The position numbers and the translations under genes are program-made. The notes below the pieces were generated by a model. That model did no database searches and was not told where the DNA came from. It saw nothing but the letters and a program-made list of their open reading frames with translations. DNA of 6,108 bases. Source: JAUUZQ01 sp964538375 (GTDB lineage Bacteria; Bacteroidota; Bacteroidia; Bacteroidales; GCA-2748055). Numbering within the stretch: position 1 is the stretch's first letter; every line of letters begins with the position of its first letter. Shown here one piece after another: positions 1-5,792 of the stretch. The stretch lies in assembly GCA_964538375.1 (NCBI GenBank), contig CAZIFQ010000062.1:1-6108 (forward strand). Reading direction: 5' to 3'.

Positions 1-421
1 AGAAAGCTTTACTTCAAGAGAAAGCCGTTGTTGAAGATCCTGACCTGCCAATCTCTCCGACCTCAAGAGTAACACTGTCGAATTATGCTTTCCGGCTGAG
101 GAGATACAGTAAGACGGAACGACAATATCATCTCTCGGTGTGTGCGATTTAGGCCAACAAAGCGTGCACCTGACGCTGGGGATTCTGGGTCGGATTCATG
201 CATTTTCACGCCTCAACCAATTTCTCAGGGGACAGCTTCACACTCCCCGCTCCAGGGCAAGTAACGCAAGCCGTTAGTTGATTGAAAAAAGTTGTGGTGG
301 AAAATGAGCGCCTAAGTCCAAAAACGGTTCTAGATCTGTCTAATACCGCCCACTATCATAGACCCATCACAATCTTAAGCGGAGGATCATTATTCCGATA
401 AGATCATGTTGGGTTATTGAT
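1..421. other. Region with no supportable gene
   Basis: I read all six frames and found no protein that I recognise. The longest plus-strand open stretches are about 50 codons (roughly 3-152) and about 54 codons (113-277). They lie in different frames, overlap, and have no convincing start or ribosome binding site. The minus strand has an open stretch of about 65 codons running off the left edge, equally featureless. The two overlapping plus frames could be remnants of a decayed gene, but I cannot name one. The 3' end of metY lies just to the right; no hairpin followed by a T-run is visible here, so the end of the metA-metY transcript is not located. Confidence 0.6.
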
Positions 422-1564
422 CTAAGCTGATAGAGCCTGATGAAGATCCCAGAGAATGTCTTCAATATCCTCTAATCCAATACTTAAGCGGATAAAATCT
501 GGAGTCACTCCGGCGCTGATCAGCTGCTCTTCATTCAGCTGGGAATGAGTTGTGCTGGCAGGATGAATGGCAAGGCTTTTTGCATCTCCCACATTTGCCA
601 GGTGGCTGAATAATTTAAGATTGTTGATGAATTTCTTCCCATCCTTAATTCCCCCTTGAATGCCAAATCCTAAGATTGCGCCCGCACCCCTTGGCAAATA
701 CTTTTGCTTGGCAGGGAAATCCGGACTGTCTTCAAGACCAGGATAACTAACCCAGGCTGCCCGGGGATGGCTGCTCAGGAATTCGGCTGCCTTCTGGGCA
801 TTTTCAACATGTCGCTGCATCCGCAAACTCAGGGTTTCCAGACCTTGCAGCAGAAGGAAGGAATTAAATGGTGAAATGCACCCACCAACATCTCTTAAGA
901 TCTGCACACGCGCCTTGGTTATAAAAGCTGGCGGTCCAAGCTGGGCGTAGGTCAATCCGTGGTATGAGTCATCAGGCTGATTGAAGTTGGGAAAACGAGG
1001 GTTGCCTTCCCATTTGAAGTTGCCCCCGTCCACGATTACACCTCCAATGGAAGTCCCGTGCCCGCCGATGAATTTAGTCGCAGAATGAATAACAATATTT
1101 GCTCCCCAATCAAATGGATTCAATAAGTATGGGGTTGCAAAAGTATTATCGATCATCAGCGGAATGTCAAACTCCTGCGCGATTGCCGCCACCTCTTCAA
1201 ACGGAAAGATATTGATCCTGGGGTTTCCCAGTGTTTCACCGTAGATAAGCTTTGTATTTGGCTTGATCGCCTCTCGAAAACTGGCGGGGTCAGCAGGATC
1301 TACAAAGGTCACTTCAATTCCCAGTCGGGGNNNNNNNNNNNNNNNNNNNNNNNNNNNNNNNNNNNNNNNNNNNNNNNNNNNNNNNNNNNNNNNNNNNNNN
1401 NNNNNNNNNNNNNNNNNNNNNNNNNNNNNNGTGTCATCAAACAGGTAAGAAGTGGTTTGATAGATAGGTACGGCCCTGGATTTTGTGTCCTGGTCAGGAT
1501 TATGTCCCTCATGAAGCTGCCGTGTTGTAAAGCCATACTGGTGATTGTTATTTGGGTTATTCAT
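422..1564 (-). CDS. metY: O-acetylhomoserine sulfhydrylase (MetY), interrupted by an assembly gap
   Basis: This PLP enzyme of the Cys/Met-metabolism family makes homocysteine from O-acetylhomoserine and sulfide in the cytoplasm. The N-terminus (GFTTRQLHEG, then SRAVPIYQTTSY) and the C-terminal half are typical of MetY. Numbering with the gap as drawn, DNTFATPY lies near residues 139-146, the PLP-lysine motif SATKFIGGHGTSIGG near 161-175 with Lys164, and the substrate-loop motif SLAIHPASTTH follows later. The C-terminus IRLSIGLEDIEDI is also standard. As drawn it has 380 residues, 34 of them unknown; relatives have about 430. The lost block should contain the phosphate-binding YxR and the SGxxA motif. 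The start is supported by AAGGA seven bases upstream (complement of 1572-1576). It follows metA by 36 bp, so the two are probably cotranscribed. GHGTSIGG and the metA partner favour MetY over MetB or MetZ. Confidence 0.95.
   Translation of the reverse strand: MNNPNNNHQYGFTTRQLHEGHNPDQDTKSRAVPIYQTTSYLFDDXXXXXXXXXXXXXXXXXXXXXXXXXXXXXXXXXXPRLGIEVTFVDPADPASFREAIKPNTKLIYGETLGNPRINIFPFEEVAAIAQEFDIPLMIDNTFATPYLLNPFDWGANIVIHSATKFIGGHGTSIGGVIVDGGNFKWEGNPRFPNFNQPDDSYHGLTYAQLGPPAFITKARVQILRDVGGCISPFNSFLLLQGLETLSLRMQRHVENAQKAAEFLSSHPRAAWVSYPGLEDSPDFPAKQKYLPRGAGAILGFGIQGGIKDGKKFINNLKLFSHLANVGDAKSLAIHPASTTHSQLNEEQLISAGVTPDFIRLSIGLEDIEDILWDLHQALSA
1331..1430. other. Assembly gap of 100 N inside metY
   Basis: Exactly 100 N occupy the metY coding region between the TTSYLFDD segment and the PRLGIEVTFV segment. 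A round 100 is the usual placeholder for a gap of unknown size. In full-length MetY proteins, as I recall them, these two segments are separated by about 80-85 residues, while the gap allows 34. The true missing sequence is therefore probably near 250 bp, and the uninterrupted frame across the gap is incidental. Short reading frames that cross the N block on either strand are artefacts. Confidence 0.95.
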
Positions 1565-1600
1565 GTTGTTATCCTTGTGAAATACGATTAGACAGGTTGA

Positions 1601-2521
1601 TTATTGATGTAGATGGTCGAGGTTAAAAGGTGTTTCCTGATACACATAGTAGTTAATCCAATTGGCGAATAAGAGGTTTCCATGGCTACGCCATCGAACA
1701 ACAGGTTCTTTGGTGGGATCATTATCAGGGAAATAGTTAGCCGGAACCGTTATCGGTAAATTGGCCTTAACGTCACGATCATATTCTTCCTTTAATGTGA
1801 GGGGATCGTATTCATAATGACCGGTGACAAAGAGCTGTCTTTCATCGATGGTTCCCGCGATTAAGATGCCCGCTTCCGATGAATCAACCAGAACCTCTAC
1901 TCGCGGTTCTTTTTCAATATCTTCCTGGCGAATTTCGGTATGGCGTGAATGCGGAGCAAAAAAGATATCATCAAAACCTCGTAACAGCTTTACATTACGT
2001 TTAGTCACCCTATGTGTAAATGCACCGAATTTCTTGGCTTGCAGCGGGTGTTTGGGAATTCCAAACTGCTGGTAAAGAGCAGCCTGGGCTGCCCAGCAGA
2101 TATAAAGATGGGCAAAAATATTATTTAAGGCCCAGGTGAAGATCTCTGTCAATTCCTCCCAGTAATCTACTTCCTCAAACTTGAGATGTTCTACCGGTGC
2201 CCCAGTGACGATCAGCCCATCGAACTTATCATCCCTGATCTCATCAAATGTTTTATAGAATGTGAGCATATGCTCTCTCGGAGTGTTCTTGCTTTCATGT
2301 GAGTTCATACGGACGAGCACAGGCTCGACTTGCAGTGGTGTATTACCGATCAATCGAAACAATTGTGCTTCAGTCGTAATTTTTGTTGGCATCAGATTCA
2401 GAATGGCGATCCTGATCGGGCGAATGTCCTGATTCAAAGCCCTGTTTTCATCCATTACAAAAATGTTCTCTTTAATTAGGATTTCTTTTGCGGGTAATCG
2501 GTCTGGAATCTTGATTGGCAT
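1601..2521 (-). CDS. metA: Homoserine O-acetyltransferase of the MetA family
   Basis: This enzyme activates homoserine by acylation, the first committed step of methionine synthesis. The 306 residues align end to end with the MetA (HTS) family: MPIKIPD at the start, NTPREHMLTFYKTF near 79-92, and a glutamine-amidotransferase-like fold. The catalytic residues are visible: Cys142 in ICWAAQAALY, Ser192 in PHSRHTE, His235 and Glu237 in VTGHYEYD. WRSHGNLLFANWINYYVYQ-TP closes the protein. Residue 111 is Glu (GAPVEHLKF); E. coli MetA, a succinyltransferase, has Gly there, and Glu111 is known to favour acetyl-CoA. With metY directly downstream, the product is most likely O-acetylhomoserine. The start is fixed by the family N-terminus and by GAGGA eight bases upstream (complement of 2530-2534). 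An attenuator-like leader precedes it. Confidence 0.97.
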   Translation of the reverse strand: MPIKIPDRLPAKEILIKENIFVMDENRALNQDIRPIRIAILNLMPTKITTEAQLFRLIGNTPLQVEPVLVRMNSHESKNTPREHMLTFYKTFDEIRDDKFDGLIVTGAPVEHLKFEEVDYWEELTEIFTWALNNIFAHLYICWAAQAALYQQFGIPKHPLQAKKFGAFTHRVTKRNVKLLRGFDDIFFAPHSRHTEIRQEDIEKEPRVEVLVDSSEAGILIAGTIDERQLFVTGHYEYDPLTLKEEYDRDVKANLPITVPANYFPDNDPTKEPVVRWRSHGNLLFANWINYYVYQETPFNLDHLHQ

Positions 2522-2585
2522 AATGGTGGTCCTCGGGTGATATCTGATTTCTTTTGAATTGATATAAAGTACCTGCTATCGGATT

Positions 2586-2619
2586 AAAAAAAATAACCGC
2601 CTGTAATTGGGCGGTTATT
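2586..2619 (-). terminator. Intrinsic terminator in the metA 5' leader
   Basis: On the minus strand AATAACCGCC pairs perfectly with GGCGGTTATT (10 bp, 8-nt loop), followed immediately by six further T residues (complement of 2586-2591). On the plus strand no T-run follows, so it acts only in the metA direction. It lies about 65 nt before the metA start and downstream of the metA promoter, so it must be a premature, regulated terminator rather than the end of an upstream gene. Confidence 0.9.
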
Positions 2620-2740
2620 GATTAAATTAAAAAAATATATCTTAAAGACCTAACCAGACCCAATCCAAATTGACTCTCCATCGAGAGCCTTGGGCATCCC
2701 CATAGGCACTGTGATCGCGAGGTGATTCTTGGTTTGAGGT
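2586..2740 (-). promoter_or_regulatory. Candidate transcription attenuator/riboswitch in the metA leader
   Basis: Read on the minus strand, the leader has three competing helices. (1) A closing stem of 11 bp in three blocks pairs 2740-2737 with 2648-2651, 2734-2730 with 2652-2656, and 2728-2727 with 2657-2658. (2) An antiterminator of 12 Watson-Crick pairs joins 2664-2659 to 2606-2611, 2657 to 2612 and 2655-2651 to 2613-2617, with only two single-base bulges. (3) The terminator occupies 2619-2592. Helices 1 and 2 share 2651-2658, and helices 2 and 3 share 2606-2617, so each choice excludes the next. Inside the closing stem sit two hairpins with GATG loops, 2707-2687 (8 bp with a bulged A) and 2686-2675 (4 bp). 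No S-box core is present, so the ligand or trigger is unknown. The structure is my reading; no folding was run. Confidence 0.68.
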
Positions 2741-2760
2741 GATCTAGATATGAAATTCAT
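2650..2760 (-). CDS. Possible 36-residue leader peptide upstream of metA
   Basis: An ATG at 2760 opens a 36-codon frame ending with TAG at 2650-2652. The peptide begins MNFISRSPQT and ends with ALDGESIWIGSG. I do not recognise it. The ATG lies eight bases after the predicted -10 box, so the mRNA could start at or just before it, making the ORF leaderless; no ribosome binding site is possible or seen. Codons 20 and 22 are ATG (ATG GGG ATG) within the first leader hairpin, and the stop codon lies in the antiterminator arm. A stalled ribosome at these Met codons could therefore favour antitermination. A 36-codon frame can easily occur by chance and the peptide is not Met-rich, so translation is uncertain. 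Confidence 0.33.
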   Translation of the reverse strand: MNFISRSPQTKNHLAITVPMGMPKALDGESIWIGSG

Positions 2761-2768
2761 TAGGCAGA

Positions 2769-2797
2769 ATTTTACTTCGATAAATCGGGGATGTCAA
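2769..2797 (-). promoter_or_regulatory. Sigma70-type promoter of metA-metY
   Basis: On the minus strand there is a perfect -35 box TTGACA (complement of 2792-2797), a 17-bp spacer and a -10 box TAAAAT (complement of 2769-2774; 5 of 6 consensus bases). Transcription would start near 2760-2762, giving a leader of about 240 nt before metA that includes the whole attenuator and terminator. Confidence 0.85.
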
Positions 2798-2882
2798 GAA
2801 AGAAATCCATGGTTATTCAATTCAATATATTTTCGGAACCAAATTATTGCTTTCTGATCGCGATTTCTTTTATTTCAGTCCG

Positions 2883-2918
2883 AATCCCAAACCCCCTTCT
2901 GGTTTTAGGGGCGGGATT
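2883..2918. repeat. Interrupted inverted repeat upstream of the hom promoter
   Basis: AATCCC (2883-2888) mirrors GGGATT (2913-2918), and inside it CCCCT (2893-2897) mirrors AGGGG (2907-2911), giving 11 bp of dyad symmetry around a nine-base centre. It lies 18 bp before the hom -35 box and about 85 bp upstream of the metA -35 box. There is no T-run, so it is not an intrinsic terminator. It could be a protein binding site shared by the divergent promoters, or a chance palindrome. The rest of the interval 2798-2936 shows nothing I can name. Confidence 0.35.
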
Positions 2919-2936
2919 GCCCTGAAATAAAGTAAC

Positions 2937-2964
2937 TTGTGAAATTTTGGAAGAATGATATAAT
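2937..2964 (+). promoter_or_regulatory. Extended -10 promoter of the hom operon
   Basis: A -35-like TTGTGA (2937-2942; 4 of 6 consensus bases), a 16-bp spacer and a perfect TATAAT (2959-2964) preceded by TG one base away (2956-2957) form an extended -10 promoter. The expected start is near 2971, just before the T-box stem I. Confidence 0.82.
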
Positions 2965-2970
2965 TCCGGC

Positions 2971-3236
2971 TAATATCATAATATGAAAAAGCGTTGAGTG
3001 GAACAAGTATCCTTTGAGATAACTCCAGAGAATGAGGGTCACCGGCTGAAAACCCTTATACTGAAGGCAAAGGTGAAAACCATCCATGAGTGGGTTCCCT
3101 AAATCATTGTTAATGAGAGTAAGGAACTCCGGGGCAACCCGTTATCCTTAAAAGAGTGCCTGACGATTGATCGTCATAGAAGTTGGGTGGAACCGCGCGA
3201 AAAGAGCCGCGTCCCTTTTGGACGTGGTTTTTGTTT
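2971..3236 (+). promoter_or_regulatory. T-box leader, threonine specifier (ACC), controlling hom
   Basis: This leader RNA reads the charging state of a tRNA and chooses between antiterminator and terminator. Stem I: GGAAC (3000-3004) pairs GTTCC (3094-3098) and CCTTTG (3011-3016) pairs CAAAGG (3068-3073). Between them is the specifier loop, with AGTA (3006-3009) facing GAA (3075-3077). After one more base the specifier is ACC (3079-3081), followed by A, which reads threonine. The distal part has an AGAG bulge and an AGGGT/ACCCT hairpin (3035-3056). TCATT/AATGA (3104-3116) fits stem II, CCCGTTA (3138-3144) fits the stem IIA/B region, and TGACGA/TCGTCA (3161-3176) is stem III. The T-box sequence TGGGTGGAACCGCG is at 3184-3197. 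The antiterminator pairs GGG (3185-3187) and GCG (3195-3197) with CGTCCC (3210-3215). Uncharged tRNA-Thr should switch the operon on. Confidence 0.95.
3207..3236 (+). terminator. T-box-regulated intrinsic terminator before hom
   Basis: CCGCGTCC (3207-3214) pairs GGACGTGG (3220-3227), eight pairs with one G-U, a five-base loop and a T-rich tail (TTTTTGTTT, 3228-3236). Its left arm contains CGTCC, which the antiterminator also needs, so the two structures exclude one another as expected for a T-box. Confidence 0.94.
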
Positions 3237-3256
3237 AAGGAGAAAGAGAGGTCATT

Positions 3257-4336
3257 ATGAAGATACAAAAGATCCCACTGATTTGTTTGGGAGCAGGGAC
3301 AGTTGGAAAAGAACTGATCTCCCAAATTCTAGTATACGGACAAACCATCACCCAGCGGACAGGTTTTTCTCTTGTGCCTATTGTCATTGCGAACAGTACC
3401 GGTGCCCTGGTGAACCCTAAAGGTTTGGCTTTGGGAACCCTGCAGTCAGTCCTCGATGAAGGGTTAAAGGGAAAAGAGCTCTCATCCCAAAAAATCTTCA
3501 GCGCCCATCCAGATTTGGCTGAGATTTCCCAGCAAGGGTTGATTGTTATCGATGTGACAGCTTCTTCAGATACAGAACCCTTTCTCAGGGAAACTCTGGA
3601 AAACGGATTCGGCGTGGTGCTGGCAAACAAGATTCCATTAACTGGTCCCTGGCAGCAGGCTCGCGTTTTCTATGAGAGTCCCAATGTCCGCTATGAGTGC
3701 ACAGCGGGGGCAGGATTGCCGTTGATCAAGACTCTGGACTATTTGCTTGATTCTGGTGATCAGATCACAGCCATCGAAGGATGTTTTAGCGGAACATTGG
3801 GATACCTGTGTACCGAACTGGAGCAAAAGGTATCTTATTCTGAAGCTGTATTAACTGCTTGTGAAATGGGTTATGCTGAACCAGATCCTCGGATTGACTT
3901 AAGTGGTAAGGATGTAGCCAGAAAGGCACTTATATTAGCTCGCACGGCTGGTTGGTCCCTGACGGAAGAGGATCTTCAGACTCATCCGCTCTATCCGGAA
4001 GATTTAGCCAGTATACCACTGGATTCGTTTCTATCAGAAATGCACTCGCTAGATGATGAGTATAGATCCCGTTTCGAATCAGCTCTGGTAAGTAATAAAA
4101 CCCTTCGTTATGTTGCCACGATCAGTGCCGACGAAGGAGATGTCGGGTTGAAATCCGTTAACCGAGCGAGTTCACTGGGCACACTGCAGGGTCCGGCAAA
4201 CTATATTTCAATACAAACAAAGCGGTATTTTGAGAACCCACTAATTATTTCGGGTCCCGGGGCGGGTCCAGCAGTAACGGCAGCAGGAGTGCTGGGAGAT
4301 GTCATTAAACTAGCCCAAAGAAATCAAAGGGGCTAA
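3257..4336 (+). CDS. hom: Homoserine dehydrogenase, short form without ACT domain
   Basis: This enzyme reduces aspartate semialdehyde to homoserine with NAD(P)H. The 359 residues show the Rossmann motif GAGTVG (12-17), DVTAS (99-103), ANKIPLTGP with Lys125 (123-131), and the catalytic-domain signature from CTAGAGLPLI through IEGCFSGTLGYL to EPDPRIDLSGKDVARK. Glu208, Asp219 and Lys223 are the expected substrate and catalytic residues. SGPGAGPAVTAAGVLGD closes the cofactor site. Common stand-alone bacterial enzymes have about 430 residues with a C-terminal ACT domain, absent here; length and sequence are closer to the dehydrogenase half of ThrA/MetL and to the fungal enzyme. The start is set by the family N-terminus. 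Its ribosome site is unusual: AAGGAG (3237-3242) is 14 bases away, and the closer GAGAGG (3246-3251) is imperfect. It is first in the T-box operon. Confidence 0.97.
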   Translation: MKIQKIPLICLGAGTVGKELISQILVYGQTITQRTGFSLVPIVIANSTGALVNPKGLALGTLQSVLDEGLKGKELSSQKIFSAHPDLAEISQQGLIVIDVTASSDTEPFLRETLENGFGVVLANKIPLTGPWQQARVFYESPNVRYECTAGAGLPLIKTLDYLLDSGDQITAIEGCFSGTLGYLCTELEQKVSYSEAVLTACEMGYAEPDPRIDLSGKDVARKALILARTAGWSLTEEDLQTHPLYPEDLASIPLDSFLSEMHSLDDEYRSRFESALVSNKTLRYVATISADEGDVGLKSVNRASSLGTLQGPANYISIQTKRYFENPLIISGPGAGPAVTAAGVLGDVIKLAQRNQRG

Positions 4337-4355
4337 GCTTCGTTAGGAGGAAAGA

Positions 4356-5792
4356 ATGAGCACATTGGTCATGAAATTCGGAGGTACTTCAGTGGGCAGC
4401 CTTAAAGCTCACGGGCAAGCAGCCGCAATAGTATTGGATCAAAAAAAAGATTGGGACCGTATGACCGTCGTCGTTTCAGCTATGAGCGGTGTAACCGATT
4501 TATTGATCAATGGAGCCCTGACAGCTTCCCAGGGAGATGACCAAACCTTTCAAGGTATTGTAGAACAGCTTAGGGTCCAACACTACCTTGTATTAAATGA
4601 CCTTTTGGATACCAACGGGGAACAAGCCTCAATACGCGCTTCTGTCAATCAATATCTTGATAATTTTGCTGCCTTCTGTCAAAGTATATATGTGCTGGGA
4701 GAATGTACCCCGCGGGCCCTTGATACGATCTCCTCTTTTGGGGAGAGAATCAATGCCCGAATCATGGCAGCTTATCTTCGTCAGCTTGGAATATCCAGCC
4801 AAGCGGTCGATTCCACTGAATTGATAATTACAGACAATAAATTCCAGAATGCAGTTCCGATAATGGATCTTACCTGCAAGCATATCGAAAATGTGCTGGT
4901 CCCGTTATTGGAAAAAGAGCAGGTACCAGTGGTCACAGGTTTTATGGCAGCCACTGAATCTGGGATAACCACAACATTGGGAAGGGGAGGCAGCGATTTC
5001 AGCGCCTCGATCCTTGGTGTTTGTCTGAAAGCCGACGAGGTTTGGATCTGGACAGACGTGGATGGGGTCATGACTTCAGACCCGCGAATTGTTCCCGAGG
5101 CAAAATCCCTCCCGTTGTTGTCCTATAACGAGGTGAGTGAATTGGCCTACTTTGGCGCCAAGGTGGTTCATCCCCGGACCATCCAGCCAGTTGTCGAGCA
5201 AGGGATTCCGCTTCGAGTCAAGAACACTACTAAAGCCGACCATCCCGGAACCCTTATCGTCCAGAATCCGGAAATGGCGAAAAATACTGTAAAAGCGGTC
5301 ACTCTTATCGAAGGTTTAAGTATGGTCAATGTGGAAGGCAGGGGCATGATGGGTATACCCGGGATTGCAGCCCGGACCTTTGCTGCTGTCGCTAGCCAGG
5401 GAGCCAGTGTGTTAATGATCACCCAGGCATCCTCCGAACAATCGATCTCTTTTCTTCTACCGATGGAAAACGTAGACTCAGTTCTCCATGCTTTGCAGGA
5501 AGAGATGGCCCAAGAGTTGGAAAGGAAGGATATTGAAAGAATCTGGTCCAAGGATAATGTGGTGATTGTCACTGCAGTGGGAGCTGGTCTTCGTAATACA
5601 CCAGGAGTTGGAGCTCGAATTTTTGGTGCACTGGCGACAGGAGATATCAATGTCATCGCAATTGCCCAAGGCTCTTCAGAATGCAGCATCTCATTGGCCA
5701 TTGAGGCGAAAGATGGAGAGCAGGCTGTGCGCCAGATCCACAAAGCTATTCTTAAAGATGCTGGAGAATATATAAACGGAAAGGCAGGCTAA
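4356..5792 (+). CDS. lysC: Aspartate kinase, ThrA-like, with tandem ACT domains
   Basis: This kinase phosphorylates aspartate with ATP, opening the pathway to lysine, threonine and methionine. The kinase domain covers about residues 1-300: KFGGTSVG (7-14), SAMSGVTD (41-48), SSFGER (126-131), GRGGSDFSA (209-217), WTDVDGVMTSDPR (232-244) and YFGAKVVHPRTI (265-276). Two ACT domains follow: about 312-385 (VEGRGMMGIPGIAARTF, ITQASSEQSISF) and about 400-470 (VGAGLRNTPGVGARIF, AIAQGSSECSIS). The ACT motifs resemble the kinase half of ThrA more than lysine-sensitive LysC, so threonine feedback is plausible but not proven; the symbol is used generically. The 478 residues end without a fused dehydrogenase. 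AGGAGG (4345-4350) lies five bases before the ATG, and the gap after hom is 19 bp. Confidence 0.96.
   Translation: MSTLVMKFGGTSVGSLKAHGQAAAIVLDQKKDWDRMTVVVSAMSGVTDLLINGALTASQGDDQTFQGIVEQLRVQHYLVLNDLLDTNGEQASIRASVNQYLDNFAAFCQSIYVLGECTPRALDTISSFGERINARIMAAYLRQLGISSQAVDSTELIITDNKFQNAVPIMDLTCKHIENVLVPLLEKEQVPVVTGFMAATESGITTTLGRGGSDFSASILGVCLKADEVWIWTDVDGVMTSDPRIVPEAKSLPLLSYNEVSELAYFGAKVVHPRTIQPVVEQGIPLRVKNTTKADHPGTLIVQNPEMAKNTVKAVTLIEGLSMVNVEGRGMMGIPGIAARTFAAVASQGASVLMITQASSEQSISFLLPMENVDSVLHALQEEMAQELERKDIERIWSKDNVVIVTAVGAGLRNTPGVGARIFGALATGDINVIAIAQGSSECSISLAIEAKDGEQAVRQIHKAILKDAGEYINGKAG

Noticed and set aside
3..277. Two overlapping plus-strand open stretches as a frameshifted pseudogene
   Set aside because: Neither translation shows a family I recognise, there is no start with a ribosome site, and stops are frequent around them. 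I left the region unassigned.
2704..2726. GGCACTGTGATCGCGAGG on the plus strand, resembling part of a cobalamin riboswitch
   Set aside because: Only one short element looks similar. The other conserved B12-riboswitch segments are missing, and the stretch lies on the opposite strand to the nearest gene it could serve, metA.
2586..2761. S-box (SAM-I) riboswitch in the metA leader
   Set aside because: The conserved S-box core, including the GGAGGGA-like kink-turn region and the CGGCAACC segment, is absent on the minus strand. The terminator and antiterminator are there, but not this aptamer.
2712..2863. TGATCGCGA repeated at 2712-2720 and 2855-2863
   Set aside because: Two copies of a nine-base palindromic-core word, 143 bp apart and with unrelated flanks, are not enough to propose a regulator site.
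2905..3087. 60-codon minus-strand ORF across the hom promoter and T-box
   Set aside because: The same bases form an unmistakable plus-strand promoter and T-box stem I, which fully explain their conservation.
5168..5743. 191-codon minus-strand ORF inside the aspartate kinase gene
   Set aside because: It lies antisense to strongly conserved ACT-domain sequence, its translation is low-information (rich in Ser, Thr, Ala), and it has no supporting context. It is a shadow of the real gene, like the other antisense and out-of-frame ORFs in metA, hom and the kinase.
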